From contig NZ_JACJRG010000001.1 in NCBI RefSeq assembly GCF_014697125.1, positions 124,001-188,000 on the forward strand: 64,000 nt of DNA. The letters are read 5' to 3'. Both the position numbers and the translations under genes were made by a program. The stretch is from Anabaena minutissima FACHB-250. GTDB lineage: Bacteria > Cyanobacteriota > Cyanobacteriia > Cyanobacteriales > Nostocaceae. The notes beneath the pieces are model-generated. The model did not search any database. It saw only the letters and a list, made by a program, of their open reading frames with translations, and had not been told where the DNA came from. Shown here piece by piece: positions 17,130 to 25,056 of the stretch (positions are counted from its first letter, which is position 1; each line of letters opens with the position of its first letter).

Positions 17130-17903
17130 ATGAAAGCGGTAATTTTGGCCGGAGGGCTGGGTACACGCCTCAGTGAAGAAACCAGCATTAGACCCAAGCC
17201 AATGGTTGAGATTGGTGGTAAACCAATTCTCTGGCACATTATGAAAACTTATTCTTCCCATGGCATTAACGACTTTATTATTTGTTGTGGTTACAAAGGT
17301 TACATTATCAAAGAGTATTTTGCTAACTACTTCTTGCATATGTCTGATGTAACTTTTGATATGCGTTTTAATCAGATGAATGTCCATTCTGGTTATGCTG
17401 AACCTTGGCGTGTCACCCTAGTTAATACAGGTGATAACACTATGACAGGTGGACGCTTAAAGCGCGTTCGAGAACATCTTGGTAATGAAACATTTTGCTT
17501 TACTTATGGCGATGGTGTCAGTAATGTTAATATTACCGAACTAATTAAGTTACACCAAGAACAAAAGACCCTAGCAACACTCACAGCCGTTCAACCAGCA
17601 GGTCGTTTTGGGGCAATTTCCCTAGGACAAGAACAAACTAAAATTACTAGTTTCCGAGAAAAGCAAGACGGTGATGGTGCTTGGATTAATGGTGGTTATT
17701 TCATATTAGAACCAGCCGTCATTGATTTTATTGCTGATGATGCTACAGCTTGGGAGAAAGAACCATTAGAAAAGTTAGCAGATTTAGACCAGTTATCTGC
17801 TTTTAAACATAATGGTTTTTGGCAACCAATGGATACGTTAAGAGATAAAAATTACTTAGAAGAGCTATGGAAAAATAATCAAGCTCCTTGGAAAGTTTGG
17901 TAA
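17130..17903 (+). CDS. rfbF: Glucose-1-phosphate cytidylyltransferase
   Basis: A 257-residue nucleotidyltransferase with the family pattern [20 protein letters not shown] at residues 7-26, then [11 protein letters not shown] and GDGVSNVNI. It should make CDP-glucose from glucose 1-phosphate and CTP. It is the first gene of the HEP-like island. In classical pathways CDP-glucose is next dehydrated by CDP-glucose 4,6-dehydratase, which is not seen in this window; the SDR protein at 19418 may act on the product. The start ATG has GAGG upstream. Confidence 0.92.
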   Translation: MKAVILAGGLGTRLSEETSIRPKPMVEIGGKPILWHIMKTYSSHGINDFIICCGYKGYIIKEYFANYFLHMSDVTFDMRFNQMNVHSGYAEPWRVTLVNTGDNTMTGGRLKRVREHLGNETFCFTYGDGVSNVNITELIKLHQEQKTLATLTAVQPAGRFGAISLGQEQTKITSFREKQDGDGAWINGGYFILEPAVIDFIADDATAWEKEPLEKLADLDQLSAFKHNGFWQPMDTLRDKNYLEELWKNNQAPWKVW

Positions 17904-18107
17904 TACCGCAAAGGGAAATTCAAAATTCAAAAATAATTTAATTTTGAAGTTTTGATTTTCATCAAGTTATAATTTTTACCTATATGAGTAGAAAGGCGCA
18001 TACACAGAGAAGTAGACAAAAGTCAAAAGTGAGAAAAATTTTTACTTTTGCCTTTTTACTTCCTGATCTGCCTTCTGCCTTATTTCAACATTAATGCAGT
18101 AATACCA

Positions 18108-19322
18108 ATGTACGATTTTGCTATTGTCGGTGGGGGAATAGTGGGGCTATCTACGGGGATGGCTTTAGGTCAACGCTATCCCCACGCGCGGATTCTAGTG
18201 TTAGAAAAAGAAAGCCAATGGGCATTTCACCAAACTGGCAATAATAGTGGTGTGATTCACTCTGGAATTTACTACAAACCAGGGAGTTTCAAAGCAAAGT
18301 TTTGCCGTGATGGTAGAGACTCAATGATGGCATTCTGTCAAGAACATGGCATTGAGCATGAGATTTGTGGCAAGGTAATTGTAGCTACAGATGAGCAAGA
18401 ATTACCACGCCTAGAAAACCTCTATAAACGTGGTGTAGATAACGGCATTAAAGTCCAAAAAATTAGCCCAGAGGAAGTCAAAGAAATTGAACCTCATGTT
18501 AGTTGTGTAGGTGGAATTAAAGTTTTTTCAACTGGGATTGTTAATTACAAGCAAGTTTGTTTAAAGTACGCCGAATTAATTCAACAGCAGGGAGGAGAGT
18601 TACGGCTTAATACCAAAGTGCTGAAAATTTCCCCCAGTGGTGACAATCACGTACTGGAAACCAACCAAGGCAACTTTGAAACCCATTTTGTCATTAATTG
18701 TGCCGGATTGCATAGCGATCGCATTGCTAAATTAGGTGGAGTCAACCCCAAAGCGAAAATCGTACCCTTCCGGGGCGAATATTACGAACTCACCCCAGAA
18801 AAACGGTATCTGGTGAAAACTCTGATTTACCCAGTTCCCAACCCCGATTTTCCTTTCTTGGGCGTTCACTTTACCAAAATGATTGATGGTAGCGTCCATG
18901 CAGGGCCGAACGCCGTTCTCAGCCTCAAACGTGAAGGCTACCACAAAACCGACTTCGACCTGAAAGACTTTGCTGAGGTGATGACTTACCCTGGTTTTTG
19001 GAGACTCGCCGCCAAACACGCCGATGAAGGTATCCAAGAAATCATTCGTTCCTTCAGTAAAGCAGCTTTTACCAGAAGTTTGCAAAAACTCATTCCCGAA
19101 GTACAAGAGTCGGATTTAGTTCCCACCCATGCAGGGGTACGCGCCCAAGCCTTAATGGATGACGGCAGACTAGTAGATGACTTTTTGATTGTACCTAGTC
19201 AAAATGCGATCCATGTTTGCAATGCACCCTCACCGGCTGCCACCTCTTCCCTAGAAATTGGCAAAGCGATCGCCGCACAAGTTCCAGAGCGATCGCACTT
19301 AGAGAATGTAGTTATTGCATAG
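18108..19322 (+). CDS. lhgO: L-2-hydroxyglutarate oxidase-like FAD enzyme
   Basis: A 404-residue DAO-family flavoenzyme. The N-terminal dinucleotide motif is VGGGIVGLSTGMAL, with a Glu at the end of the second strand (LVLEKE), and the family signature HQTGNNSGVIHSGIYY follows. The C-terminal HAGVRAQ and PSPAATSSLEIG segments fit LhgO proteins. ATG 18108 gives MYDFAIVGGG; the longer frame adds 20 residues of spacer. Its presence inside a polysaccharide island is odd for an LhgO. It may act on a sugar-acid-like substrate, but I cannot prove this. Confidence 0.83.
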   Translation: MYDFAIVGGGIVGLSTGMALGQRYPHARILVLEKESQWAFHQTGNNSGVIHSGIYYKPGSFKAKFCRDGRDSMMAFCQEHGIEHEICGKVIVATDEQELPRLENLYKRGVDNGIKVQKISPEEVKEIEPHVSCVGGIKVFSTGIVNYKQVCLKYAELIQQQGGELRLNTKVLKISPSGDNHVLETNQGNFETHFVINCAGLHSDRIAKLGGVNPKAKIVPFRGEYYELTPEKRYLVKTLIYPVPNPDFPFLGVHFTKMIDGSVHAGPNAVLSLKREGYHKTDFDLKDFAEVMTYPGFWRLAAKHADEGIQEIIRSFSKAAFTRSLQKLIPEVQESDLVPTHAGVRAQALMDDGRLVDDFLIVPSQNAIHVCNAPSPAATSSLEIGKAIAAQVPERSHLENVVIA

Positions 19323-19417
19323 ATAAGAAACAGGGGAAAGGGTGGAGGAAAGAGGAAATATGTTCCCCAGTCCCCAGTCCCTAGTCCCCAATCCCCAATA
19401 TACAGAATTTGACCAAA

Positions 19418-20446
19418 ATGAAAATCTTAGTAACTGGAACAGAAGGCTATCTTGGTTGTTTATTACCCTCTTTGTTAGCCGGACGAGGACACGAAGTAAT
19501 TGGTATAGATACTGGGTTTTATAAAGTTGGCTGGCTATACAATGGAACTGAAACCACAGCCAAAACCCTTAACAAAGATATTCGCAACATCACCCCTGAA
19601 GACTTAGAGGGTGTAGAAGCGATCGTCCACATGGCGGAACTTTCCAACGACCCCACAGGACAACTATCACCAAACATTACCTACGACATTAATCATTTAG
19701 GTTCTGTACGTCTGGCGAACCTAGCGAAAACAATGGATGTGCGCCGCTTCGTCTATATGTCTTCTTGTAGCGTCTATGGAGTAGCTACCGAAGGTGATGT
19801 CACAGAAGCATCCCCTGTTAACCCTCAGACAGCCTACGCAGAGTGCAAAACCTTAGTAGAACGAGATGTCACACTCCTGGCTGATGACGACTTCTCTCCT
19901 ACCTTCATGCGGAATGCTACAGCCTTTGGTGCTTCGCCCAGAATGCGCTTTGACATTGTGTTGAACAACTTGTCTGGCTTGGCTTGGACTACTAAAGAAA
20001 TCAAAATGATCAGTGATGGTACACCTTGGCGGCCATTAGTTCACGCCTTGGATATTTGCAAAGCCATAGCTTGCGCCTTAGAAGCACCCCGCGATATTAT
20101 TCACAACCAAATTTTTAACGTTGGTGATACAGCTAACAACTACCGCGTTAAAGAAATAGCCCAAATCATTGCTGATACCTTCCCCGGATGCAAATTATCC
20201 TTTGGTGACAACGGCGCAGATAACCGCAGTTATCGGGTATCCTTCGAGAAAATCAACACCATCTTACCTGGATTTAAGTGTGATTGGGACGCTCAACGCG
20301 GTGCGAGACAGCTATTTGATTTATTCAGTCAAATTGATATGACTGAAGATACCTTCTTATTTAGAGGATTTACACGTTTAAAACAACTAGAGTATTTGAT
20401 TCGTACTGAACAAATCGACCAAGATTTCTTTTGGAATATTAAGTAA
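19418..20446 (+). CDS. NAD-dependent sugar epimerase/dehydratase (SDR)
   Basis: A 342-residue extended SDR. It begins MKILVTGTEGYLGCL and has SSCSVYG and the catalytic Tyr-Ala-Glu-Cys-Lys of TAYAECK. ATG 19418 is chosen; TTG 19409 is an in-frame alternative without support. It probably modifies a nucleotide sugar for the envelope polysaccharide, possibly a CDP-sugar because the cytidylyltransferase is close by. It ends 28 bases before a hairpin at 20475. Confidence 0.85.
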   Translation: MKILVTGTEGYLGCLLPSLLAGRGHEVIGIDTGFYKVGWLYNGTETTAKTLNKDIRNITPEDLEGVEAIVHMAELSNDPTGQLSPNITYDINHLGSVRLANLAKTMDVRRFVYMSSCSVYGVATEGDVTEASPVNPQTAYAECKTLVERDVTLLADDDFSPTFMRNATAFGASPRMRFDIVLNNLSGLAWTTKEIKMISDGTPWRPLVHALDICKAIACALEAPRDIIHNQIFNVGDTANNYRVKEIAQIIADTFPGCKLSFGDNGADNRSYRVSFEKINTILPGFKCDWDAQRGARQLFDLFSQIDMTEDTFLFRGFTRLKQLEYLIRTEQIDQDFFWNIK

Positions 20447-20474
20447 CTACCAATTTTGATTGTTTAAGGTCTTC

Positions 20475-20507
20475 AGATCCCTGACTTCTAGAATAAATCA
20501 GGGATCT
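20475..20507. terminator. Hairpin after the SDR gene
   Basis: Arms AGATCCCTGA (20475-20484) and TCAGGGATCT (20498-20507) are perfectly complementary over 10 bases with a 13-base loop. A few A residues but no T-run follow, so it may be a weak terminator or processing site between two island genes. Confidence 0.45.
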
Positions 20508-20533
20508 CTCAACCCAAAAAAATCAATCATTGT

Positions 20534-21547
20534 ATGAGTAAATTATTGACTATTGCCATTCCTACTTATAATCGGGCTGAGTTACTTGATAAACAGTTAA
20601 CATGGCTAGCAAAAGCTATCAAAGGTTTTGAATCAGATTGTGAAATCTTAGTTTCTGATAATTGTTCTAGTGATCATACCTCTGAAGTCATTAAAAAATG
20701 GCAAGAACAATTAAATAATATTACGTTTACAGCTAATAAGCATCCAGAGAATTTAGGCATAATGAAAAATATTATGTACTGCCTAAATTCAGCAAAAACT
20801 CAATATGTCTGGGCTATTAATGACGATGAATCAATTCAGGAGAGAGCCATTGCTTATGTTATCAATAAGCTGAAGCAACAGCATAATTTATCATTATTGT
20901 TTCTCAATTTTTCAGGACATAATAAAATCACTGGTCAACCAGTCTACCCCCCAACTATCATCAGGAATCGCTGGTTTGATGCTGACTGTGAAGATGGTTG
21001 TGCAGATGGTAAAGCAATTTTTGAACATTGTTTTGCTAAAAGCGTTGGGACAGTAATTTTCCTAGCGGCTAGTATCTATCGTACTGATTTAGTCCAACAA
21101 GCACTACAAAATTGGCCAGATGCTGCTAGTAATTGGATATCTTTAGCATATTTATCTGGTTATTGTGCAGTGCATGGTGATGTAATTATCACTAAAGATA
21201 ACTTTTTAGAATTCATTATGGGTGTGAGTTATTGGGAAAAAGAGCCAAAAGCTTCACTATTAATGCAATACAAACACATACCTGAAGTAATTTTAAAGCT
21301 TCAAAAATGTGGATATTCTCAGCAGTTTTGCCGACAGATGCTTTTACAAAATTCTCAATATGTGGATAACAAAGTATTTTTAAGTGCATTGAAAAGATGG
21401 CCTATATCTGCTCTCAAAACAGTTATTCCATTGCTGGCTATAGTTGGTTTATCTGTTTTTGATATTATGGCTTTTCCAGAGGTCAGAGTTGTTGAAGCCA
21501 ATCAAGCATTTATACAAGAAGTACGAACCAATACCGACCATCCCTAA
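20534..21547 (+). CDS. Family 2 glycosyltransferase
   Basis: A 337-residue GT-A enzyme with TIAIPTYNRAELL at the start, a VSDNCSSDHT nucleotide-binding segment and the acidic NDDES metal site. A hydrophobic stretch near 295-313 may touch the membrane. It lies between the SDR gene and rfbC in the HEP-like island, and presumably adds one sugar to the envelope repeat unit. Confidence 0.84.
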   Translation: MSKLLTIAIPTYNRAELLDKQLTWLAKAIKGFESDCEILVSDNCSSDHTSEVIKKWQEQLNNITFTANKHPENLGIMKNIMYCLNSAKTQYVWAINDDESIQERAIAYVINKLKQQHNLSLLFLNFSGHNKITGQPVYPPTIIRNRWFDADCEDGCADGKAIFEHCFAKSVGTVIFLAASIYRTDLVQQALQNWPDAASNWISLAYLSGYCAVHGDVIITKDNFLEFIMGVSYWEKEPKASLLMQYKHIPEVILKLQKCGYSQQFCRQMLLQNSQYVDNKVFLSALKRWPISALKTVIPLLAIVGLSVFDIMAFPEVRVVEANQAFIQEVRTNTDHP

Positions 21548-21740
21548 AGACTCAGAACTCATGAAATGAACCAGTAAACCAAATGTAGATAAACTTCCTG
21601 TTGAGGCATTTATCTAGTGTAAATACTAAATGATTAGTCAAATAAGGTCAGAAGCCGGGTACAAGTAATACCTTATTCAATAAGTATTACTTCCCACTAT
21701 GGTAACAACACTCATTACTCAATTTTTATTCCAGCCAACT

Positions 21741-22310
21741 ATGATTTTTACAACTACAGAACTCAAAGACGCATTTATTATTGACTTAGAAGAAAAATCA
21801 GACAACCGGGGCTTTTTTGCTCGGACTTTTTGCGCCCAAGAATTTGCCGCCCACGGTTTAAAACCAGTAGTTTCTCAGTGTAACCTTTCTTATAACTATC
21901 AAAAAGGTACATTACGGGGGATGCACTATCAACTCAAACCCGCAGCCGAAACTAAATTAATTCGTTGTATTAAGGGTGCTATTTATGACGTAATTATTGA
22001 TATGCGTCCTGAATCACCAACATTTTTATCGCACATTGGTGTAGAACTGACTTCAGATAATCACAGAGCTTTGTACGTACCAGAAATGTTTGCTCATGGT
22101 TATCAAGCTCTGACTGATGATGCAGAAATTGTGTATCAAGTAGGTGAATTTTACACACCTGGATATGAAAGAGGACTACGTTATAACGACCCATTTTTTA
22201 ATATTGATTGGCCTTTAGAAGTCACAGTAATCTCTGAGAAAGATGCTAACTGGCCTTTATTAGAAAATATCCCCATTGGTAGCCCTGACCCAGTGGAAGT
22301 AGTTTGTTAA
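21741..22310 (+). CDS. rfbC: dTDP-4-dehydrorhamnose 3,5-epimerase-like protein
   Basis: A 189-residue cupin-type epimerase. Motifs are DNRGFFARTFC, KGTLRGMHYQ with the catalytic His, and MFAHGYQAL. ATG 21741 (MIFTTTELKDAF) fits the family better than the upstream ATG at 21699. The family inverts C3 and C5 of a 4-keto-6-deoxy sugar. With a cytidylyltransferase nearby and no dTDP-glucose genes in the window, the true substrate may be CDP-linked (inference). Confidence 0.88.
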   Translation: MIFTTTELKDAFIIDLEEKSDNRGFFARTFCAQEFAAHGLKPVVSQCNLSYNYQKGTLRGMHYQLKPAAETKLIRCIKGAIYDVIIDMRPESPTFLSHIGVELTSDNHRALYVPEMFAHGYQALTDDAEIVYQVGEFYTPGYERGLRYNDPFFNIDWPLEVTVISEKDANWPLLENIPIGSPDPVEVVC

Positions 22311-22337
22311 ATAAAAGAAATTAAAGGAGATTTTTAG

Positions 22338-23651
22338 ATGATTATTATCGATCGCGCTTTACAAGCTCGTTCTGCTGCTGGTAATCCGGTGAAAGTGGGG
22401 ATGATTGGTGCTGGTTTTATGGGTCGGGGAATTGCTAACCAAATCATCAATTCCGTTCCGGGGATGGAGTTGGTAGCTATTTTCAACCGGAGTATTGACC
22501 AGGCTCAACGCGCTTATCAAGAAGCGGGGATTGACGAGATTCACATTGTGAATAGTGTCGGCGAATTAGAAACTGCGATCGCTCAAGGTCAGTATGCTAT
22601 TACCGAAGATGCTAAACTCATCTGTCAGGCGGAAGGCATCGATGCCATTATCGAAGTGACTGGTGCAGTGGAATTTGGCGCACATATCGTCATGGAAGCG
22701 ATCGCTCATCGCAAACATATTATTATGATGAATGCCGAACTCGACGGCACTGTAGGCTCTATTCTCAAAGTCTACGCCGATAAAGCCGGTGTGATTCTCT
22801 CCGCCTGCGATGGCGACCAGCCAGGGGTAGAGATGAATCTTTACCGCTTTGTGAAGAGTATTGGTCTGACTCCTCTATTGTGCGGTAACATCAAAGGTTT
22901 ACAAGACCCCTACCGCAACCCTACGACCCAAGAAGGATTCGCCAAGCGTTGGGGACAAAAAGCCCACATGGTGACAAGCTTTGCCGATGGTACAAAAATA
23001 TCATTCGAGCAGGCGATCGTTGCTAACGCCACAGGCATGAAAGTTGCTAAACGGGGAATGTTGGGCTATGACTTCGCCGGTCATGTAGATGAAATGACCA
23101 ATATCTATGATGTCGAACAACTCAAAGAACTAGGTGGGATTGTAGATTATGTAGTCGGCGCAAAACCCGGCCCTGGGGTATTCGTCTTTGCAACCCATGA
23201 CGACCCCAAACAACAGCACTACCTCAACCTCTACAAATTAGGTGAAGGCCCCCTCTATAGCTTCTATACCCCCTATCACCTCTGCCATTTTGAAGTTCCC
23301 CTCTCTGTTGCCCGTGCAGTGTTATTCCAAGATGCAGTGATGTCTCCTTTAGGTGAACCCATAGTGGACGTAGTGGCCACTGCAAAAATTGACCTCAAAG
23401 CTGGGGAAACTCTAGATGGCATCGGCTACTATATGACCTATGGACAATGTGAAAATTCCAATATCGTCCAACAACAAAACCTTCTACCTATGGGTTTAGC
23501 AGAAGGCTGCCGTCTGAAACGAGATATTCCTAGAGATCAAGTCCTCACCTACGATGATGTAGAACTACCAGAAAGCAGACTTTGCGACCAACTCAGAGCC
23601 GAACAAAACAAATATTTTGCCCCAGAAAAAGTTTTGGCAACAGTTAGCTAG
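22338..23651 (+). CDS. NAD(P)-dependent oxidoreductase with SAF-like C-terminus
   Basis: A 437-residue protein. The N-terminal Rossmann domain has VGMIGAGFMGRGIANQ, and the middle resembles homoserine-dehydrogenase-like oxidoreductases (EVTGAVEFGAH, MMNAELDGTVG). The last 80 residues look like an SAF domain. A strong AAGGAG lies 9 bases before the ATG, the best binding site in the island. Such proteins occur in polysaccharide clusters and probably form or reduce an unusual sugar. It is 27 bases after rfbC, so co-translation is likely. Confidence 0.8.
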   Translation: MIIIDRALQARSAAGNPVKVGMIGAGFMGRGIANQIINSVPGMELVAIFNRSIDQAQRAYQEAGIDEIHIVNSVGELETAIAQGQYAITEDAKLICQAEGIDAIIEVTGAVEFGAHIVMEAIAHRKHIIMMNAELDGTVGSILKVYADKAGVILSACDGDQPGVEMNLYRFVKSIGLTPLLCGNIKGLQDPYRNPTTQEGFAKRWGQKAHMVTSFADGTKISFEQAIVANATGMKVAKRGMLGYDFAGHVDEMTNIYDVEQLKELGGIVDYVVGAKPGPGVFVFATHDDPKQQHYLNLYKLGEGPLYSFYTPYHLCHFEVPLSVARAVLFQDAVMSPLGEPIVDVVATAKIDLKAGETLDGIGYYMTYGQCENSNIVQQQNLLPMGLAEGCRLKRDIPRDQVLTYDDVELPESRLCDQLRAEQNKYFAPEKVLATVS

Positions 23652-23690
23652 CATCTAGATTTAATTGGCAGTATTAAGTCCAAAAAATAG

Positions 23691-23711
23691 CCCCCCTTTG
23701 TACAAGGGGGG
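23691..23711. terminator. GC-rich hairpin CCCCCCTT/AAGGGGGG
   Basis: Perfect 8-bp arms (23691-23698 and 23704-23711) with a 5-base loop, 40 bases after the oxidoreductase stop. Only TT follows, so termination is uncertain. This short palindrome type is widely dispersed in Nostocales genomes. Confidence 0.5.
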
Positions 23712-23788
23712 TTCAGGGCATCTTAATATCATTTTCTTTTCCAATAAATGTATTTTATTGGTGATTAATTAATAAGTTTAGAGAAACT

Positions 23789-24892
23789 ATGAAAATTGCT
23801 CTAGTGCATGATTATTTAACCCAACGTGGTGGAGCAGAGCGGGTCTTTGAATTGCTTTGTAAACGCTATCCAGAAGCAGATATTTTTACATCTTTATATG
23901 ACCCACAAAAAACTATCGACGTTGGCGATCGCATAGTTAATACAACTTTTTTGCAAAAAATTCCTGGTGCAACCAAATATTTTCGCTTAATAGCCCCTTT
24001 ATATTTTCCAGCCTTTCGAGCGTTAGATTTACAAGACTACGATTTAATTATTAGTAGTAGTACCAGTTTCGCTAAAGCAGTTAGAAAACGGCAAGATGCA
24101 AAACACGTTTGCTTTTGTCATAACGTCACCCGCTTTTTATGGGATACAGAAACTTATTTACGAGAGTATAGTGATTATCGCTATTTTGCTCCATTAATTA
24201 CAAAAGTATTCCAATTAATGAGAGATGTAGACCTGAAATATGCTCAAGAACCTGATATCTACATTGCCAATTCCAGCACTGTGGCTCGCCGGATTGAAAA
24301 GATTTATGGTAAACCAGCAATGATGGTTAACTATCCCATTGATACCAGTAACTTTGTTTTTTCTGATACCAAAGATGAATACTATTTAGCATCAGCACGA
24401 ATGATTAGTTATAAGCGACTCGATGTTATAGTTGAGGCATTTAACTGGTTAGGATGGCCGCTATTAATCTCAGGTGATGGGCCAGAAAGAGAACGATTAG
24501 AAGCTAAAGCATTAGATAACATTAAATTTTTAGGTCATGTGAGTGACAGCCAACGTAAAGACTTATTTTCTAGAGCAAAATCTGTCATAGTTGCCGCCCT
24601 AGAAGATTATGGTTTAGTGCCGGTAGAGTCTAATGCTAGTGGTACACCAGTTATTGCTTATGGTGCAGGTGGTGTATTAGACACACAAATACATGGGGAA
24701 ACTGGAGTCTTATTTAAAAGACAAACTCCCGAATCATTACAAACTGCGTTAATAGAGTCCGGAGGAATCTCCTGGAATTATGAAAATATCCGTAATCATG
24801 CCGTGAATAATTTTTCAGAACAAGTTTTCTTTAGCAAAGTTGAACGAATTATTGCCCAAGTTCAGTACGGAGCAATGAGTGCTAAGTGCTGA
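23789..24892 (+). CDS. Family 4 glycosyltransferase (WbaZ-like)
   Basis: A 367-residue GT-B enzyme. The start MKIALVHDYLTQRGGAERVF is typical of mannosyltransferase-like GT4 proteins of polysaccharide clusters. The donor half has ISGDGPERERLE and EDYGLVPVESNASGTPVI, containing the E-x7-E type site. It is probably a cytoplasmic enzyme that extends the lipid-linked repeat unit. A run of TGAGTAA-type heptamers follows its stop. Confidence 0.87.
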   Translation: MKIALVHDYLTQRGGAERVFELLCKRYPEADIFTSLYDPQKTIDVGDRIVNTTFLQKIPGATKYFRLIAPLYFPAFRALDLQDYDLIISSSTSFAKAVRKRQDAKHVCFCHNVTRFLWDTETYLREYSDYRYFAPLITKVFQLMRDVDLKYAQEPDIYIANSSTVARRIEKIYGKPAMMVNYPIDTSNFVFSDTKDEYYLASARMISYKRLDVIVEAFNWLGWPLLISGDGPERERLEAKALDNIKFLGHVSDSQRKDLFSRAKSVIVAALEDYGLVPVESNASGTPVIAYGAGGVLDTQIHGETGVLFKRQTPESLQTALIESGGISWNYENIRNHAVNNFSEQVFFSKVERIIAQVQYGAMSAKC

Positions 24893-24895
24893 GTA

Positions 24896-24945
24896 ATGAG
24901 TAATGAGTAATGAGTTTTGAGTAATGACTAATGAATGAGTGTACT
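24896..24945. repeat. GAGTAAT heptamer tandem repeats
   Basis: Imperfect repeats of GAGTAAT/GAGTTTT type follow the GT4 gene. They match the array at 40684-40780, on the other flank of the island. They are a cyanobacterial short tandem repeat family. Confidence 0.75.
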
Positions 24946-25056
24946 CTTACTCGGTACTAATGCACTTCCTACAAACCCAGTTTTGAAACTAGGCGGCCTT
25001 TCAACTCAGCACTCACAAGTAGTTGGTGTAGCGTCTCACAGATAAGGATAGTAAAC

